Part shown: positions 33,680 through 42,713 of the stretch, piece after piece
How the letters are laid out: every line of letters begins with the position of its first letter
Numbering within the stretch: the stretch's first letter is position 1
Source: an uncultured Ruegeria sp.
GTDB taxonomy: Bacteria > Pseudomonadota > Alphaproteobacteria > Rhodobacterales > Rhodobacteraceae
Direction: 5' to 3'
DNA length: 64,000 nt
Assembly: GCF_947497005.1 (NCBI RefSeq)
Contig: NZ_CANMFF010000004.1
Span: 1 to 64,000 of the forward strand
Position numbers and translations under genes: made by a program
The notes under the pieces: model-generated
What the model was told of the DNA's origin: nothing
The model's input: the letters and a program-made list of their open reading frames with translations, nothing else
Databases searched by the model: none

Positions 33680-34983
33680 ACATCATCCTCCAGCTTGTCC
33701 CACGCCGACAGCATCACGCCCCGGAATTCTCCATAGACATTGTCAAAGGTGGAACGCGCTCGACGCCAAGTTTCCCGGGTCATTTCGCGATAGTCCATCT
33801 CGTACACTGAACTGAGGAATCGGCCCGATTGTTCGACGGCGCGCGTCATCTCGACCGGGTGTTCGGCGACGTGTTCGCCAAAAACTTTCTGAAATGCGTC
33901 GAACATTGCCAGATGCAGTGCGTTGCCTGGCTCATATCGTGTCAGAAGAAACCTCAACTCGCAGAAAGTTTTAGGAAGGCCAATCTTACCCGTGGGTAAG
34001 GTTTTGTCGAACCCGTATGCCAGATCCTCCAGAGCCTCGGCCAGCTGACCGATAAACGATGTCGTGGAATCGTACTCCCAATATCCGGGGCCCGAGGGGA
34101 TATACAGCATGTCCGCGGCAAACACTGCGTTCATGGACTGATACCCAATGGCCGGAGGACAATCAAACAGGATCAGATCGTAGGCATCATCTGGAATCTG
34201 ATCAAGGTAACGAGATACAGCTGCAAAGAAAGACCACTCTGGATTCAGATGGCGATACTGCGCCGAGGCGAACTCGACGAAGGCTGCGTTCGCACATGAC
34301 GGTACCGCATCGATAGTTGACCAAGAGGTCTTCCTGATGAAATCGCCGATCCTCAGATCACCAAGCCCCATATCCGTGATCGTGGGTGGTAACTCCCGGC
34401 GGGGCAGGGCGGTACCTGATTCAGCGGCAGCAGGTCGGTTGTTCATACGTTCCGTTTCGCGGATCAGGTCACGCGCCATGATCCCCCAGACGGTATAATC
34501 CTCGGCAACGTCGGTCAGACCCATCGAATGGCTCAACGTGGCCTGAGGGTCGAAATCGACCACGAGAACCCGATAGCCATCAAGCGCGGCCGCATGAGCC
34601 AGATGCAAAGCCACAGTGGATTTACCAGCGCCACCTTTGAAGTTCGCAACAGCCGCGCGAATTGCGCGCTTGCCCTCGGGACGCGGAGGCATAAGGGACT
34701 TGCGGTTCACCTTGAGTCGTCGCCGCAGTTCATTCACTTCCTCCAGGCTGAACCAGCGCTGCCGCCCTTCCGGTTCAACCTCGCCGCCCGGCAGCGAGGG
34801 ATCAGCGGCCAGTTTTCCACGAAAGGTCGACTGGTTGACCCGGAAGATCAGCTCAGACACCTCCCAACTGGAAAACCGGCGGAGCGTCTTCTCCATCTCC
34901 GGGCTAAAGGTCTGCTGGCGAATCCATCCTTGCAGCTTGAGGGATTGATTGCGCAATGCATTCAGGTCTTCGTGCGTGTACAT
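33676..34983 (-). CDS. parA: ParA-family partition ATPase
   Basis: 435-residue ParA with an N-terminal HTH-like extension (about 1-100, including WFSLEEVNELRRRLKVNR) typical of type Ia ParA proteins that repress their own promoter. The deviant Walker A KGGAGKST lies at 116-123, LVVDFDPQATLSHSMG is the A' box, and LILFDCPPAIGYQSMNA Walker B. It carries a parS-like site within its coding sequence (33985-34000). Transcribed with parB and divergent from the replicase gene. Confidence 0.95.
   Translation of the reverse strand: MYTHEDLNALRNQSLKLQGWIRQQTFSPEMEKTLRRFSSWEVSELIFRVNQSTFRGKLAADPSLPGGEVEPEGRQRWFSLEEVNELRRRLKVNRKSLMPPRPEGKRAIRAAVANFKGGAGKSTVALHLAHAAALDGYRVLVVDFDPQATLSHSMGLTDVAEDYTVWGIMARDLIRETERMNNRPAAAESGTALPRRELPPTITDMGLGDLRIGDFIRKTSWSTIDAVPSCANAAFVEFASAQYRHLNPEWSFFAAVSRYLDQIPDDAYDLILFDCPPAIGYQSMNAVFAADMLYIPSGPGYWEYDSTTSFIGQLAEALEDLAYGFDKTLPTGKIGLPKTFCELRFLLTRYEPGNALHLAMFDAFQKVFGEHVAEHPVEMTRAVEQSGRFLSSVYEMDYREMTRETWRRARSTFDNVYGEFRGVMLSAWDKLEDDV
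33985..34000. repeat. parS-like site 2, inside parA
   Basis: CTTACCCGTGGGTAAG, identical to sites 1 and 3, lies within parA and encodes part of its TLPTGKI segment. Confidence 0.75.
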
Positions 34984-35080
34984 GCCTCATGTCTCTTAGT
35001 TTGGAACGTAAAATTCTGCTCGTTTCTTATTTACGCCCGATTTGCACATTACGCAAAAGAAAATATGATAAGACTGCAAT

Positions 35081-35096
35081 CTTACCCGTGGGTAAG
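35081..35096. repeat. parS-like site 3, upstream of parA
   Basis: Third identical CTTACCCGTGGGTAAG, 98 bases before the parA start codon, placed where ParAB could also autoregulate. Confidence 0.8.
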
Positions 35097-35213
35097 AAAA
35101 CAAGGCCCTGCAAGGCTATGAGCGATTCGTCGGCCTGAGGGAACAAGCGCTGTGATTCGTATCGGCATACCGCTGCATTTAGGGGGGCAGATCACCTTTA
35201 AAGGCCACATATT

Positions 35214-35257
35214 GGGGGACATAACACCCCAATAAGGGGTCATTCAACGCGTCCCCC
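35214..35257. promoter_or_regulatory. Nested stem-loop upstream of replicase
   Basis: Outer arms GGGGGAC (35214-35220) and GTCCCCC (35251-35257) enclose an inner hairpin ACCCC-AATAA-GGGGT (35226-35240). Such a structure in a replicase leader could serve antisense-RNA or translational copy control, or cruciform extrusion at the origin. Confidence 0.45.
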
Positions 35258-35373
35258 CTCACCAATACTTCACCAAAATCTTATTTATTTGATGAGGTCG
35301 ATTGGTGCAAAATTCCAACCCGTTTCAGACTCTGCTTGACAGAATCGAAGCTTTGGACGCTAATTAGCTCAAG

Positions 35374-36135
35374 ATGACGAAAAGCGTTGGCAAACAGCGC
35401 AAGATTGGCGGGACACACCCGTCTGAGGCACACAGAGCGGTGAGAACGGGAATGCAGATTGCTAAACCGGTCGGGCGAAATGCGGCGGCCTTAAAATACG
35501 ATATACTATCTGCACTAAGCGTTCATGCCTTGTCTGGTGACAAGCATCGACAACGTAGCATGCTGCGTATTATCGCGCTGATTACGACCCGTTATAACTG
35601 GAGAAACAACGAATTATCGATAGGGCGTGAAGAAATTTCGCGCCTTTGGACAGTGAACGAAAGAACCGTAAAGCGCGAAATGGCCAAATTTCGCGCATTA
35701 GGGTGGGTAACGGTCAAACGTCCTGCTGCGAGGGGCCGCGTAGCCGTCTACGAAATCGACCTCAAACAGATCATGATCGATACCCAGGAGGTATGGTCCG
35801 TCATCGGATCCGATTTCGAGGCTCGAATGAGTGAGGAGCCCGAACCCGAAACAAATATCGTACCATTCACAACAAAGCCTGCGGGAGCAGGCGTCGCGGA
35901 CGCAGACGTGTGGTCTCAGGTGCAAACGATTCTGCATGGGCGAGATCCCGAACTGTGGGCAAGTTGGTTTCAACATCTATCCGAAGCTGAAAGGGCGGGG
36001 GGGCGTGTCACCCTTGTTGCGCCATCGCGTTTCATGGCGGATTACATTGCGCAAAAATGGACTGCTCGATTGCTGGCGGCCTATAGCCGTGTTGATCCCA
36101 GTATCAGAACAATTCGCGTCGATACGGTCGACTGA
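35374..36135 (+). CDS. DnaA-like plasmid replicase
   Basis: 253-residue initiator of the Roseobacter DnaA-like plasmid type. Residues 60-125 form a winged-helix DNA-binding region (LSIGREEISRLWTVNERTVK then MAKFRALGWVTVKR). Residues about 177-250 (ADVWSQVQTILHGRDPELWA, then WF, ALVAPSRF-like strand, and RTIRV) match DnaA domain I. The AAA+ and DnaA-box-binding domains of chromosomal DnaA are absent, as expected for this type. Located next to parA-parB with the gap at 34984-35373 as likely origin. Confidence 0.82.
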   Translation: MTKSVGKQRKIGGTHPSEAHRAVRTGMQIAKPVGRNAAALKYDILSALSVHALSGDKHRQRSMLRIIALITTRYNWRNNELSIGREEISRLWTVNERTVKREMAKFRALGWVTVKRPAARGRVAVYEIDLKQIMIDTQEVWSVIGSDFEARMSEEPEPETNIVPFTTKPAGAGVADADVWSQVQTILHGRDPELWASWFQHLSEAERAGGRVTLVAPSRFMADYIAQKWTARLLAAYSRVDPSIRTIRVDTVD

Positions 36136-36361
36136 ATGCTGTTTTTGGCAACCCGAAGAGCGCAACTCAGGAAACGCTGCCCATTGTCTCAAAAGTGTTC
36201 AGCTTGGTCCTGCCCGAAGATCATTTGCTGAAAGGTTTGCAAAACTGAACGACCGGGCCGATGATATTCTGAAAAGCGCTAAGGGATTTCCTTTTGAGTT
36301 TGCTCTGCAAATGCGCGGACAATTCCGTTGCCTTTTTCACGCGTGTCGATAGTCTTCGCAA

Positions 36362-36970
36362 ATGGAAGTTTCACCTGTTCTTGCCGCTGAAAAACCGCCT
36401 CTGGATCAAGTGGTTGGGTCCGCCGTGAAAGCGCATCGGACGCTGGCTGGATTGACGCTGGCCGAACTGTCACAGCGGTCCGGTGTGTCCACGGCGATGA
36501 TATCCAAGATCGAACGCGGACAGGTGTCTGCTTCGCTGGCAACTCTGGAGGCCCTGGCGGGTGGAATCGGAGTTCCCCTGATCAACTTTTTCGCCGGCAC
36601 TGTCGAGCGCACGGATGTGTCATTTGTGGCTGCGGGCGAAGGCGTGACTGTTCAGCGGTTGGGCAGCGGTTTCGGGCACAGTTACAAGCTGATCGGTCGG
36701 GCCGAGGCGAAACATGTCAGCTTCGAGAGTTTCAACGTCACATTGGAAGGCCCTTTGGACAAACGCCCGCTTTATCAACACCAGGGGGTCGAATTCATCC
36801 ATGTAACAGATGGTGAGATGGTCTATGGCTGCGGTGAAGCCGCTTATCATATGCGCTCCGGTGACAGCCTGAGTTTTGATTCAAATGCCACTCATGGGCC
36901 GATGGAATTGAAAACAGACAGGGTCAGCTTTGTCACCGTGGTCGCCAAAGCCGTGTCAGGGGACAATTAA
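36362..36970 (+). CDS. XRE-family regulator with C-terminal cupin
   Basis: 202-residue regulator. HTH at residues 25-75 (LTLAELSQRSGVSTAMISKI then ERGQVSASLATLEALAGGIG), cupin sensor at 105-195 with HQGVEFIHVTDGEMVYG and GDSLSFDSNATHGP. This family usually controls neighbouring transport and catabolic genes, so it probably regulates the amino-acid-type importer and oxygenase genes that follow. A terminator closes the gene (36971-36998). The 226 bases before it (36136-36361) show nothing. Confidence 0.88.
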   Translation: MEVSPVLAAEKPPLDQVVGSAVKAHRTLAGLTLAELSQRSGVSTAMISKIERGQVSASLATLEALAGGIGVPLINFFAGTVERTDVSFVAAGEGVTVQRLGSGFGHSYKLIGRAEAKHVSFESFNVTLEGPLDKRPLYQHQGVEFIHVTDGEMVYGCGEAAYHMRSGDSLSFDSNATHGPMELKTDRVSFVTVVAKAVSGDN

Positions 36971-36998
36971 AAACGCCCGGTTGCTGGGCCGGGCGTTT
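36971..36998. terminator. Bidirectional terminator between convergent genes
   Basis: AAACGCCCGG and CCGGGCGTTT form a perfect 10-bp stem, with A/T ends on both sides, between the XRE-cupin gene and the convergent binding-protein gene. Confidence 0.85.
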
Positions 36999-37023
36999 AG
37001 GAAATCAACCAATTTGAGGGGTT

Positions 37024-37794
37024 TCAGAGACCCCATCTCTCGCGATTTGCTTCGAAGAAGCCCTGGGCCTTTTTCACTTCGATCCAGTTGTTCACGTAGT
37101 TGATCCAGACCTGGTCGCCCTGCGGCAGGATCATCGCGATGGGCGATGGCGAACGGGGGCCTGCGTTCTTCACACGTTCCACCGGGAATTTCGCCTCAAG
37201 GGTCGACCCTTCGATGTTCGACGTGATGAACACATCGGCACGTCCTGCGATCACTTCCTGAAAACCGCGCGCCGGGGCTTCGACCACCTTGATATCAGCG
37301 TTCGGGAACCATTCGCGGACACGTTTTTCGAATGTGGTGCCCAGGGTGGTCGCGACCTTTACGCCGGGCTGGTTGATCGAGTCATAACCGTCGAACTTGT
37401 CGGCCTTTTCTTTGGTGGTATAGGGGAAAAGTTCGACCGCGATGTAGCTGTCGGAAAAGCCCGCGACCTTCATGCGCGGCGGTGAAATCGATGCTGAGCC
37501 GGTCAGATGATACTTGCCGGCTACCACACCGTTGACCAGTGTTTTCCAGTCGGTTGGCACATACTCGACCTCAACCCCCAGATCGGCGGCCAGTTCGTTC
37601 ATGATGTCGATGTCGTACCCTTTGTAGCTGTTGGTTGCAGGGTCGCGCAGAGACATGGGGTTCCAGTCGCCGGTGGTCCCAACCTTGAGCACGCCGGAGT
37701 CCAGCACCTCGTTTAGTGCAGATTGCGCGTGCGCTGCGCCTGACAATACAAGTCCAAGCGCGGCAGCGGCCGCAGCTTTCCAAAAAGTGTTCAT
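37024..37794 (-). CDS. Family 3 solute-binding protein of polar amino-acid-type ABC importer
   Basis: 256-residue periplasmic receptor with signal peptide ([14 protein letters not shown], cleavage near residue 24). [13 protein letters not shown] and [20 protein letters not shown] are typical family-3 N-terminal blocks; [11 protein letters not shown] is the second-lobe hallmark. ATG 37794 (MNTFWKAAA) is the start; a longer frame lacks a signal peptide at its end. Divergent from the ATPase gene at 37916. Ligands of the family are amino acids, opines and small organic acids. Confidence 0.92.
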   Translation of the reverse strand: MNTFWKAAAAAALGLVLSGAAHAQSALNEVLDSGVLKVGTTGDWNPMSLRDPATNSYKGYDIDIMNELAADLGVEVEYVPTDWKTLVNGVVAGKYHLTGSASISPPRMKVAGFSDSYIAVELFPYTTKEKADKFDGYDSINQPGVKVATTLGTTFEKRVREWFPNADIKVVEAPARGFQEVIAGRADVFITSNIEGSTLEAKFPVERVKNAGPRSPSPIAMILPQGDQVWINYVNNWIEVKKAQGFFEANRERWGL

Positions 37795-37915
37795 AGGTTT
37801 CTCCCGTTGGTGGCGTTTCGACCTTGTTGTCGTATTCATCATTGATTTAAGCCCAAAGGGAAAGATAACCTCAAGAAAATATTATACTGTGACTAAAACA
37901 GGGGCAGTTCAGCTT

Positions 37916-38656
37916 ATGCAAGACGCCGCAATCGAACTTGTGGGCGTGAACAAGTGGTTCGACACGTTTCACGTTCTCAAGGATATCAATCTGACAGTGA
38001 AAAGCGGCGAAAAAGTAGTGATCTGCGGACCTTCTGGGTCGGGCAAGTCCACTGTTGTGCGATGTATCAACCAGTTGGAAAAGCACCAGAAAGGCACCAT
38101 TCGCGTGGACGGGATCGAGCTGACGGATGATGCCAAGTCCGTGGCCACCATCCGGTCCGAGGTTGGCATGGTGTTCCAGCAATTCAATCTTTTCCCGCAT
38201 CTGACCGTGCTAGAGAACCTGACTTTGGGGCCGATCAAGGCGCGAGGCTTGAGCCGGAAAGAGGCAGAGGAAAAAGCGCGTCATTATCTGGACCGGGTGC
38301 ATATTCCCGATCAGGCGGACAAAAAGCCTGTTCAGTTGTCGGGCGGTCAGCAGCAACGCGTGGCCATTGCGCGGTCGCTGTGTATGGAACCGCGCGTGCT
38401 GCTGTTTGACGAACCGACTTCGGCGCTGGACCCCGAAATGATCTCGGAGGTGTTGGACGTGATGGTCGAACTGGCGGATGAAGGCATGACCATGGTGGTT
38501 GTAACGCATGAGATGGGGTTTGCTCGCAAGGTAGCGGATAAAATGATCTTCATGGACGCGGGCGAAATTGTCGAAGAAGGCAATCCCGAACATTTCTTCA
38601 CCGCACCCCAATCCGACCGGTGTCGCCAATTCCTGTCCCAGATACTGCAGCACTGA
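37916..38656 (+). CDS. Polar amino-acid-type ABC ATPase (GlnQ family)
   Basis: 246-residue ATPase. Walker [11 protein letters not shown] near 42, Q-loop [17 protein letters not shown], signature [15 protein letters not shown] near 148, Walker [15 protein letters not shown] near 168, H-loop [12 protein letters not shown] 37916 follows a gap with the divergent receptor; a frame upstream is not needed. First gene of the transport/oxygenase operon. Confidence 0.95.
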   Translation: MQDAAIELVGVNKWFDTFHVLKDINLTVKSGEKVVICGPSGSGKSTVVRCINQLEKHQKGTIRVDGIELTDDAKSVATIRSEVGMVFQQFNLFPHLTVLENLTLGPIKARGLSRKEAEEKARHYLDRVHIPDQADKKPVQLSGGQQQRVAIARSLCMEPRVLLFDEPTSALDPEMISEVLDVMVELADEGMTMVVVTHEMGFARKVADKMIFMDAGEIVEEGNPEHFFTAPQSDRCRQFLSQILQH

Positions 38657-38665
38657 GAGGGGTCC

Positions 38666-39424
38666 ATGAAAAAACTTCTTATGATAACGCCCCTGCTATT
38701 GCTGGCAGGCTGTTCGTCGTCTCAGACTTGGGGCTGGTATGTGATCGACCCGACCAAGGCGTCGGGTTGGACCAACGTGAAGTTCCTGATTTCGGGGATG
38801 GGCGCGACGATCCAGATCTCTCTGATCGCTGCCGTGATGTCGATCGTCATTGGGTTGCTGGTGGCCCTGCCGGGCTTGTCCGAGAAACGTGGTTGGCGGT
38901 TGCTCAACCGGATCTATGTGGAGTTCGTTCGCGCCATCCCTTTGCTGCCGATGCTATTTTGGGTCTTTTACGGCCTGCCCATCGTCTTTCAGTCGATGGG
39001 TATGAACGTCCCAATTGATCCGTTCTGGGGCGCGATCATTACTCTGGCGGTTTCCGACAGTGCATTCACTGCCGAGATTTATCGGGCTGGCATTCAATCC
39101 ATCGCACGTGGGCAACGTGAGGCGGCGCAAACCATCGGGCTGAACTATGTGCAAACCATGCGCTATGTAATTCTGCCGCAAGCAATCCGGCGCATTCTGC
39201 CGCCTTTGGCGAACCAGTTCATCTACATCGTCAAAATGAGCGCCTTTGCCAGCGTCATCGGGATGCAGGAACTGACCCGGCGCGCGAATGAACTGGTGGT
39301 GACGGAATACCGGCCGCTGGAAATCTACACCCTGCTGATTTTCGAATACCTGATCCTGGTTTTGATCATATCAGCAGGGGTGCGCTGGCTGGAGCGTCGC
39401 ATGGGCGCGGACGAGCGCGGATAA
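38666..39424 (+). CDS. Polar amino-acid-type ABC permease with lipobox-like N-terminus
   Basis: 252-residue permease (HisM/GlnP group). The N-terminus MKKLLMITPLLLLAGCSSSQ has a complete lipoprotein signal (LLAGC), which is unexpected for a permease; the rest has four to five membrane spans and the EAA motif GQREAAQTIGLNYVQTMRYVILPQ near 150. Either the protein is lipidated and anchored at its N-terminus, or the segment is just a first span. Only one permease is present, so it probably forms a homodimer. GAGAGG upstream is the ribosome site. Confidence 0.9.
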   Translation: MKKLLMITPLLLLAGCSSSQTWGWYVIDPTKASGWTNVKFLISGMGATIQISLIAAVMSIVIGLLVALPGLSEKRGWRLLNRIYVEFVRAIPLLPMLFWVFYGLPIVFQSMGMNVPIDPFWGAIITLAVSDSAFTAEIYRAGIQSIARGQREAAQTIGLNYVQTMRYVILPQAIRRILPPLANQFIYIVKMSAFASVIGMQELTRRANELVVTEYRPLEIYTLLIFEYLILVLIISAGVRWLERRMGADERG

Positions 39425-39435
39425 GGAGTTAAGAA

Positions 39436-39771
39436 ATGGATTGGAAAGATTTCATGGCCGAAACCGAGGCCAATATAGGAACCTTCTCGAAGGAAGTGCC
39501 CGAAACGGTGCGCGGCTTTGGTATCATGGGCAAGGCGGCCAAGACCGATGGCGTGCTGAGCGAGAAAACCAAGGAGTTCATGGCGCTTGGCATTGCCATC
39601 GCAACCCGCTGCGACAGTTGCATCGGGTTTCACGTACGCTCTTTGGTTCGCTTGGGCGCCACCCGCGAAGAGATGTGCGAAGCGTTGGCCATGGCAACTT
39701 ACATGGGCGGCGGGCCGTCTTATGCGTACAGCGCCAAGGCGCTCAAGGCTTATGATGTGTTTTCGGAGTAA
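39436..39771 (+). CDS. Carboxymuconolactone decarboxylase/AhpD-like protein
   Basis: 111-residue helical protein with the AhpD-type motif ATRCDSCIGFHVRSL (CxxC...H, near residue 57), which supports peroxidase-type redox activity rather than the decarboxylase of the aromatic pathway that lacks these cysteines. Starts after TAAGGAGTTAAGAA. It lies between the permease and Rieske genes and may protect the oxygenase or act on its product. Confidence 0.85.
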   Translation: MDWKDFMAETEANIGTFSKEVPETVRGFGIMGKAAKTDGVLSEKTKEFMALGIAIATRCDSCIGFHVRSLVRLGATREEMCEALAMATYMGGGPSYAYSAKALKAYDVFSE

Positions 39772-39776
39772 CAGCC

Positions 39777-40825
39777 ATGCGTCCTGATCTGGCCGGAGCT
39801 GACGGTTTTATTCGAAACTGCTGGTATGTCGCCGGACGGTCAGAGGATTTTGGCCGCAGCCTGAGCGCCGTGCGGATGCTGGACGAAGAGATCGTGATCT
39901 ATCGCGACACCTCGGGTAAGGCGATTGCTTTGGAGGACGCCTGTCCGCACCGCAAACTGCCGCTGTCACGGGGCACAATCGAAGGCGACCATGTGGTGCG
40001 GATATCATGGTCTGACCTTTGACTGCGGCGGCCAATGCGTCAGCGCGCCGACGCAGTTGGACAATCCGCCGCGCCCCGCTGCTGTGCATGCCTACCCGGC
40101 CGAGGATCGCTGGGGGTATCTGTGGCTCTGGATGGGGGATCCGGAACAAGCAAGCACGGACGGTATCATAGATATCCCCAATTTTCGACAACCCGACATG
40201 GGGCAAGACCCGGACCAGCGCGATGGAGATGGCGTGCCATTACCTCTACATCATCGACAATCTGCTGGATCCAAGCCACGTCGCCAGGGTGCATCTGACC
40301 TCATTCGCCGGGGCAGGGACGGATAACCGTCCGCTCGATCTTGAGGAATCGGAAGGCGGTGTCATCGTTTCGCGTTGGATCGCTGATGAGCCCGCGCCGC
40401 CCTATTACGCGCCGATCCTGCCGTTTGGTCCAAGCTGCGACCGCAAGCAGCATTACGAATGCCGTCTGCCGTCCACTGCGATCAACATGTCTGTATACAC
40501 TCCGACGGGCGAGGGTGGGGCGGATCGGCCGATGTCGCCCAATGCGTTCGTCAACATTTCATACAATTTCATCACGCCGGTCGATGCGGAAACTTCGCGG
40601 TATTTCTGGTTCCAGCACCGCAACATGCATGCAGATGACGCGGCTATGTCGCAGCGCATGTTCGAGGGCGCGGTCATAGCCTTCAACGAGGATAAAGAGG
40701 TTTTGGAATACGTCCAGACCGGCATGGCCCGGCGCAAGACCGGGTATTTCAACCTTGGGCTGGACGCGGGCGCGATGCGGTTTCGGGCGCGGGTCGCAAA
40801 ACGGATAGCGCAAGAGGCCGGTTGA
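39777..40825 (+). pseudogene. Rieske non-haem iron oxygenase (VanA-like), two frameshifts
   Basis: The gene encodes a VanA-type aromatic-ring hydroxylase/demethylase in three successive frames. Frame 0 (39777-40022) has ALEDACPHRKLPLSRG, the first CxH of the Rieske site. Near 40000 about five bases are missing, so the expected Cys of the second CxxH is lost (frame +1 resumes at GYHGLTFDCGG). At the TTTT run 40182-40185 one extra T shifts to frame +2, which continues FDNPTWGKTRTSAMEMACHY then IIDNLLDPSHVARVH (iron-ligand His pair) to 40825. Two separate lesions suggest a real pseudogene, although assembly error is possible for the homopolymer one. Confidence 0.85.
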
Positions 40826-41932
40826 TCAACTGGCTGACAAGCGCCCGTTCGCGCTTTGGCCCACCTGTTGGGCAGGGGAGTCGAACACCGATTTGATACA
40901 GGGATACTGGTCGAGGATCTCAGCCCCGCTGGGCAACAGATCGGCTCGGAGCACGCCTGCATCCCAGATCGCAACTCCGTCCACCCGGATCGTCGGATCA
41001 AGCACATTCAGCGAAATCTCGCCCGGCGCATAATGCCCGCAAGTGTGAAAATGCAGCAGGCGCGGGTTGCCAAAGGCTGATCCGCTCCAACGTTCAAAGT
41101 TGCTTTGGGCAGGGGTGGTATAGGCGCAGCCCGGGTGGATGCCTGCGTGCCAAGAGTGCATGGTCAGGGGATCAAGGTCGAACATCTGGCCCACTTTTTC
41201 ATAATGCATCTGTGCGCAATGTACGTCCATGGGATGGCCGTTGAAGCCGGTCAGGAGGTTGTCTTCGAACCGGATGGCCAGTGGCTCGCGCAGATCACAG
41301 CCGTATGGGTCATAGAACTTCGATCCGGTGCCAACAAGAAACCCGTCCTGAACCAGAACGCCGGAAAATCCTTGCGCTGGAACCGGCGCAAAGACCGACA
41401 TCGGAAAACGCGTGACGCTGACATCTGCGGCGCCTGTGCGGGGGAAGGCAGCGCCCGGGCCGCTGAAGTCGGTGCCCAGTGGGCAGGTCACGTGGATGCG
41501 TCCGGCGTTGGCCAGCAGCGCGTTGACCGCGTTCTTCAGTTTAACAAACCCTGAATAATTTGCCCGTCCAAAGCCTGAAGACAGCATTCCGGCATCCAGC
41601 GCGTAAGACATGATGGGGCGTACGTCCGTCATGCCCGCGTCGAATCGAATTTGATCACCGGTGCGCGATAGAAACAGGGTGCGGTCGGCTGTTTTCATCG
41701 CCGTTTTCAGATCCTCTGGCACCAATGGGCCCATGGGATCGAAAGGAACGGTTTGAACAGCGGTGTTGATCCGGTTTTGCCGAGCACAGTCGATGATAGC
41801 CCCTGTGATTTCAGCATCATAGTAGCCGTTCGCTGCATCCTCGCAGATCACAAGCAACTGGCCGCCCGCCGTCAGGCCGCCGCACCTGACCAACAGGTTT
41901 TCAGCGCCCGCCATAAGCTCTGGACTGTGCAT
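40826..41932 (-). CDS. M29 aminopeptidase-like / NicX-like metalloprotein
   Basis: 368-residue member of the family that includes M29 leucyl aminopeptidases and 2,5-dihydroxypyridine dioxygenase (NicX). Landmarks are LVRCGGLTAGGQLLVICED, GTDFSGPGAAFPRTG near 155, RFEDNLLTGFNGHP near 225, HSWHAGIHPGC near 262 and GNPRLLHFHTCGH near 293. NicX iron ligands do not align clearly, so reaction type is open. It is convergent with, and its stop codon abuts, the Rieske gene. Context with oxygenase and importer suggests breakdown of a small (hetero)aromatic or amide compound. Confidence 0.65.
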   Translation of the reverse strand: MHSPELMAGAENLLVRCGGLTAGGQLLVICEDAANGYYDAEITGAIIDCARQNRINTAVQTVPFDPMGPLVPEDLKTAMKTADRTLFLSRTGDQIRFDAGMTDVRPIMSYALDAGMLSSGFGRANYSGFVKLKNAVNALLANAGRIHVTCPLGTDFSGPGAAFPRTGAADVSVTRFPMSVFAPVPAQGFSGVLVQDGFLVGTGSKFYDPYGCDLREPLAIRFEDNLLTGFNGHPMDVHCAQMHYEKVGQMFDLDPLTMHSWHAGIHPGCAYTTPAQSNFERWSGSAFGNPRLLHFHTCGHYAPGEISLNVLDPTIRVDGVAIWDAGVLRADLLPSGAEILDQYPCIKSVFDSPAQQVGQSANGRLSAS

Positions 41933-42083
41933 TTTGGCTGATCCTTATAAACCCCCGCCTGGGTATTTTACCTTTTTCACGTTTCTGTGATCCAGTAAAA
42001 GTTTCACCATACGAAAAAAGTTAACTGACATGATGGTGGGCTTTGTTCATAAGCTGAGCCCAAACAGGACAGGAGACGTTGCT

Positions 42084-42665
42084 ATGAGTGCTTGGATCGG
42101 GATGATCTCGGACGACAAGGCCGATGGCCGCCTGAAAGAGCTGCTTGATAAATCCCGCACCCCTCATGGCACCGTAGATACGGTCATGCGTGTCCATTCA
42201 TTGCGACCCGAGACGATGAACGGGCATGTGACGCTGTACCGTTTGGTCCTGCATTCGGATGACAACCAGTTGCCGTTCTGGTTTCTTGGGGTTGTGGCCA
42301 GCTATACGTCGATCCTGAACGACCGCACTTATTCACTGACCCATCATTTCATGAACGTGCGCAACCTACTGAAGGACCAGCCGCGCAGTAACCGGATTTT
42401 TGTCGCGCTCAAGGCGCATCGGCCCGAGGATGAATTCAATGGCAAAGAACTGGCGCTGTTGAGATATGCCGGTAAGCTGACGACCGATGTCGGCAAGATG
42501 GTGAAGTCGGATTTCGAAGCGCTCAAGATTGCAGGCTGCGAGGACGTAGAGATCCTGGAAGTCAATCAGGTTTGCGCCTATTTCAACTATTCTAATCGGT
42601 TACTGAACGGGTTGGGTGCAACGACTGAAAACGATGTGATCGGGTTTTATACCGGGGAAGATTGA
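42084..42665 (+). CDS. Peroxidase-related CMD/AhpD-superfamily protein
   Basis: 193-residue helical protein of the larger AhpD-like type. SLTHHFMNVRNLL near 85 resembles the active-site helix but lacks the CxxC; DVEILEVNQVCAYFNYSNRL near 150 is the characteristic second helix (with one Cys) seen in peroxidase-related proteins of about 190 residues. ATG 42084 has ACAGGAGACGTTGCT upstream and is preferred over an earlier ATG at 42030. Divergent from the M29-like gene, so the two share a 150-base control region. Confidence 0.75.
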   Translation: MSAWIGMISDDKADGRLKELLDKSRTPHGTVDTVMRVHSLRPETMNGHVTLYRLVLHSDDNQLPFWFLGVVASYTSILNDRTYSLTHHFMNVRNLLKDQPRSNRIFVALKAHRPEDEFNGKELALLRYAGKLTTDVGKMVKSDFEALKIAGCEDVEILEVNQVCAYFNYSNRLLNGLGATTENDVIGFYTGED

Positions 42666-42713
42666 GTCCTGGCCTTTGGTCGGAGCGCAACGCAAAAGGT
42701 CGGATGCGGTGGG

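Larger units (their letters stand above)
34984..35373. other. Candidate origin/control region between parA and replicase
   Basis: A 390-base gap between divergent genes. It holds parS-like site 3, a nested inverted repeat (35214-35257) and an AT-rich segment (near 35280-35295, TTATTTATTTGATGAGG) just before the replicase gene. No repeated iterons or clear DnaA boxes were recognised. Position between partition and replicase genes makes it the best place for oriV and copy-number control. Confidence 0.5.
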
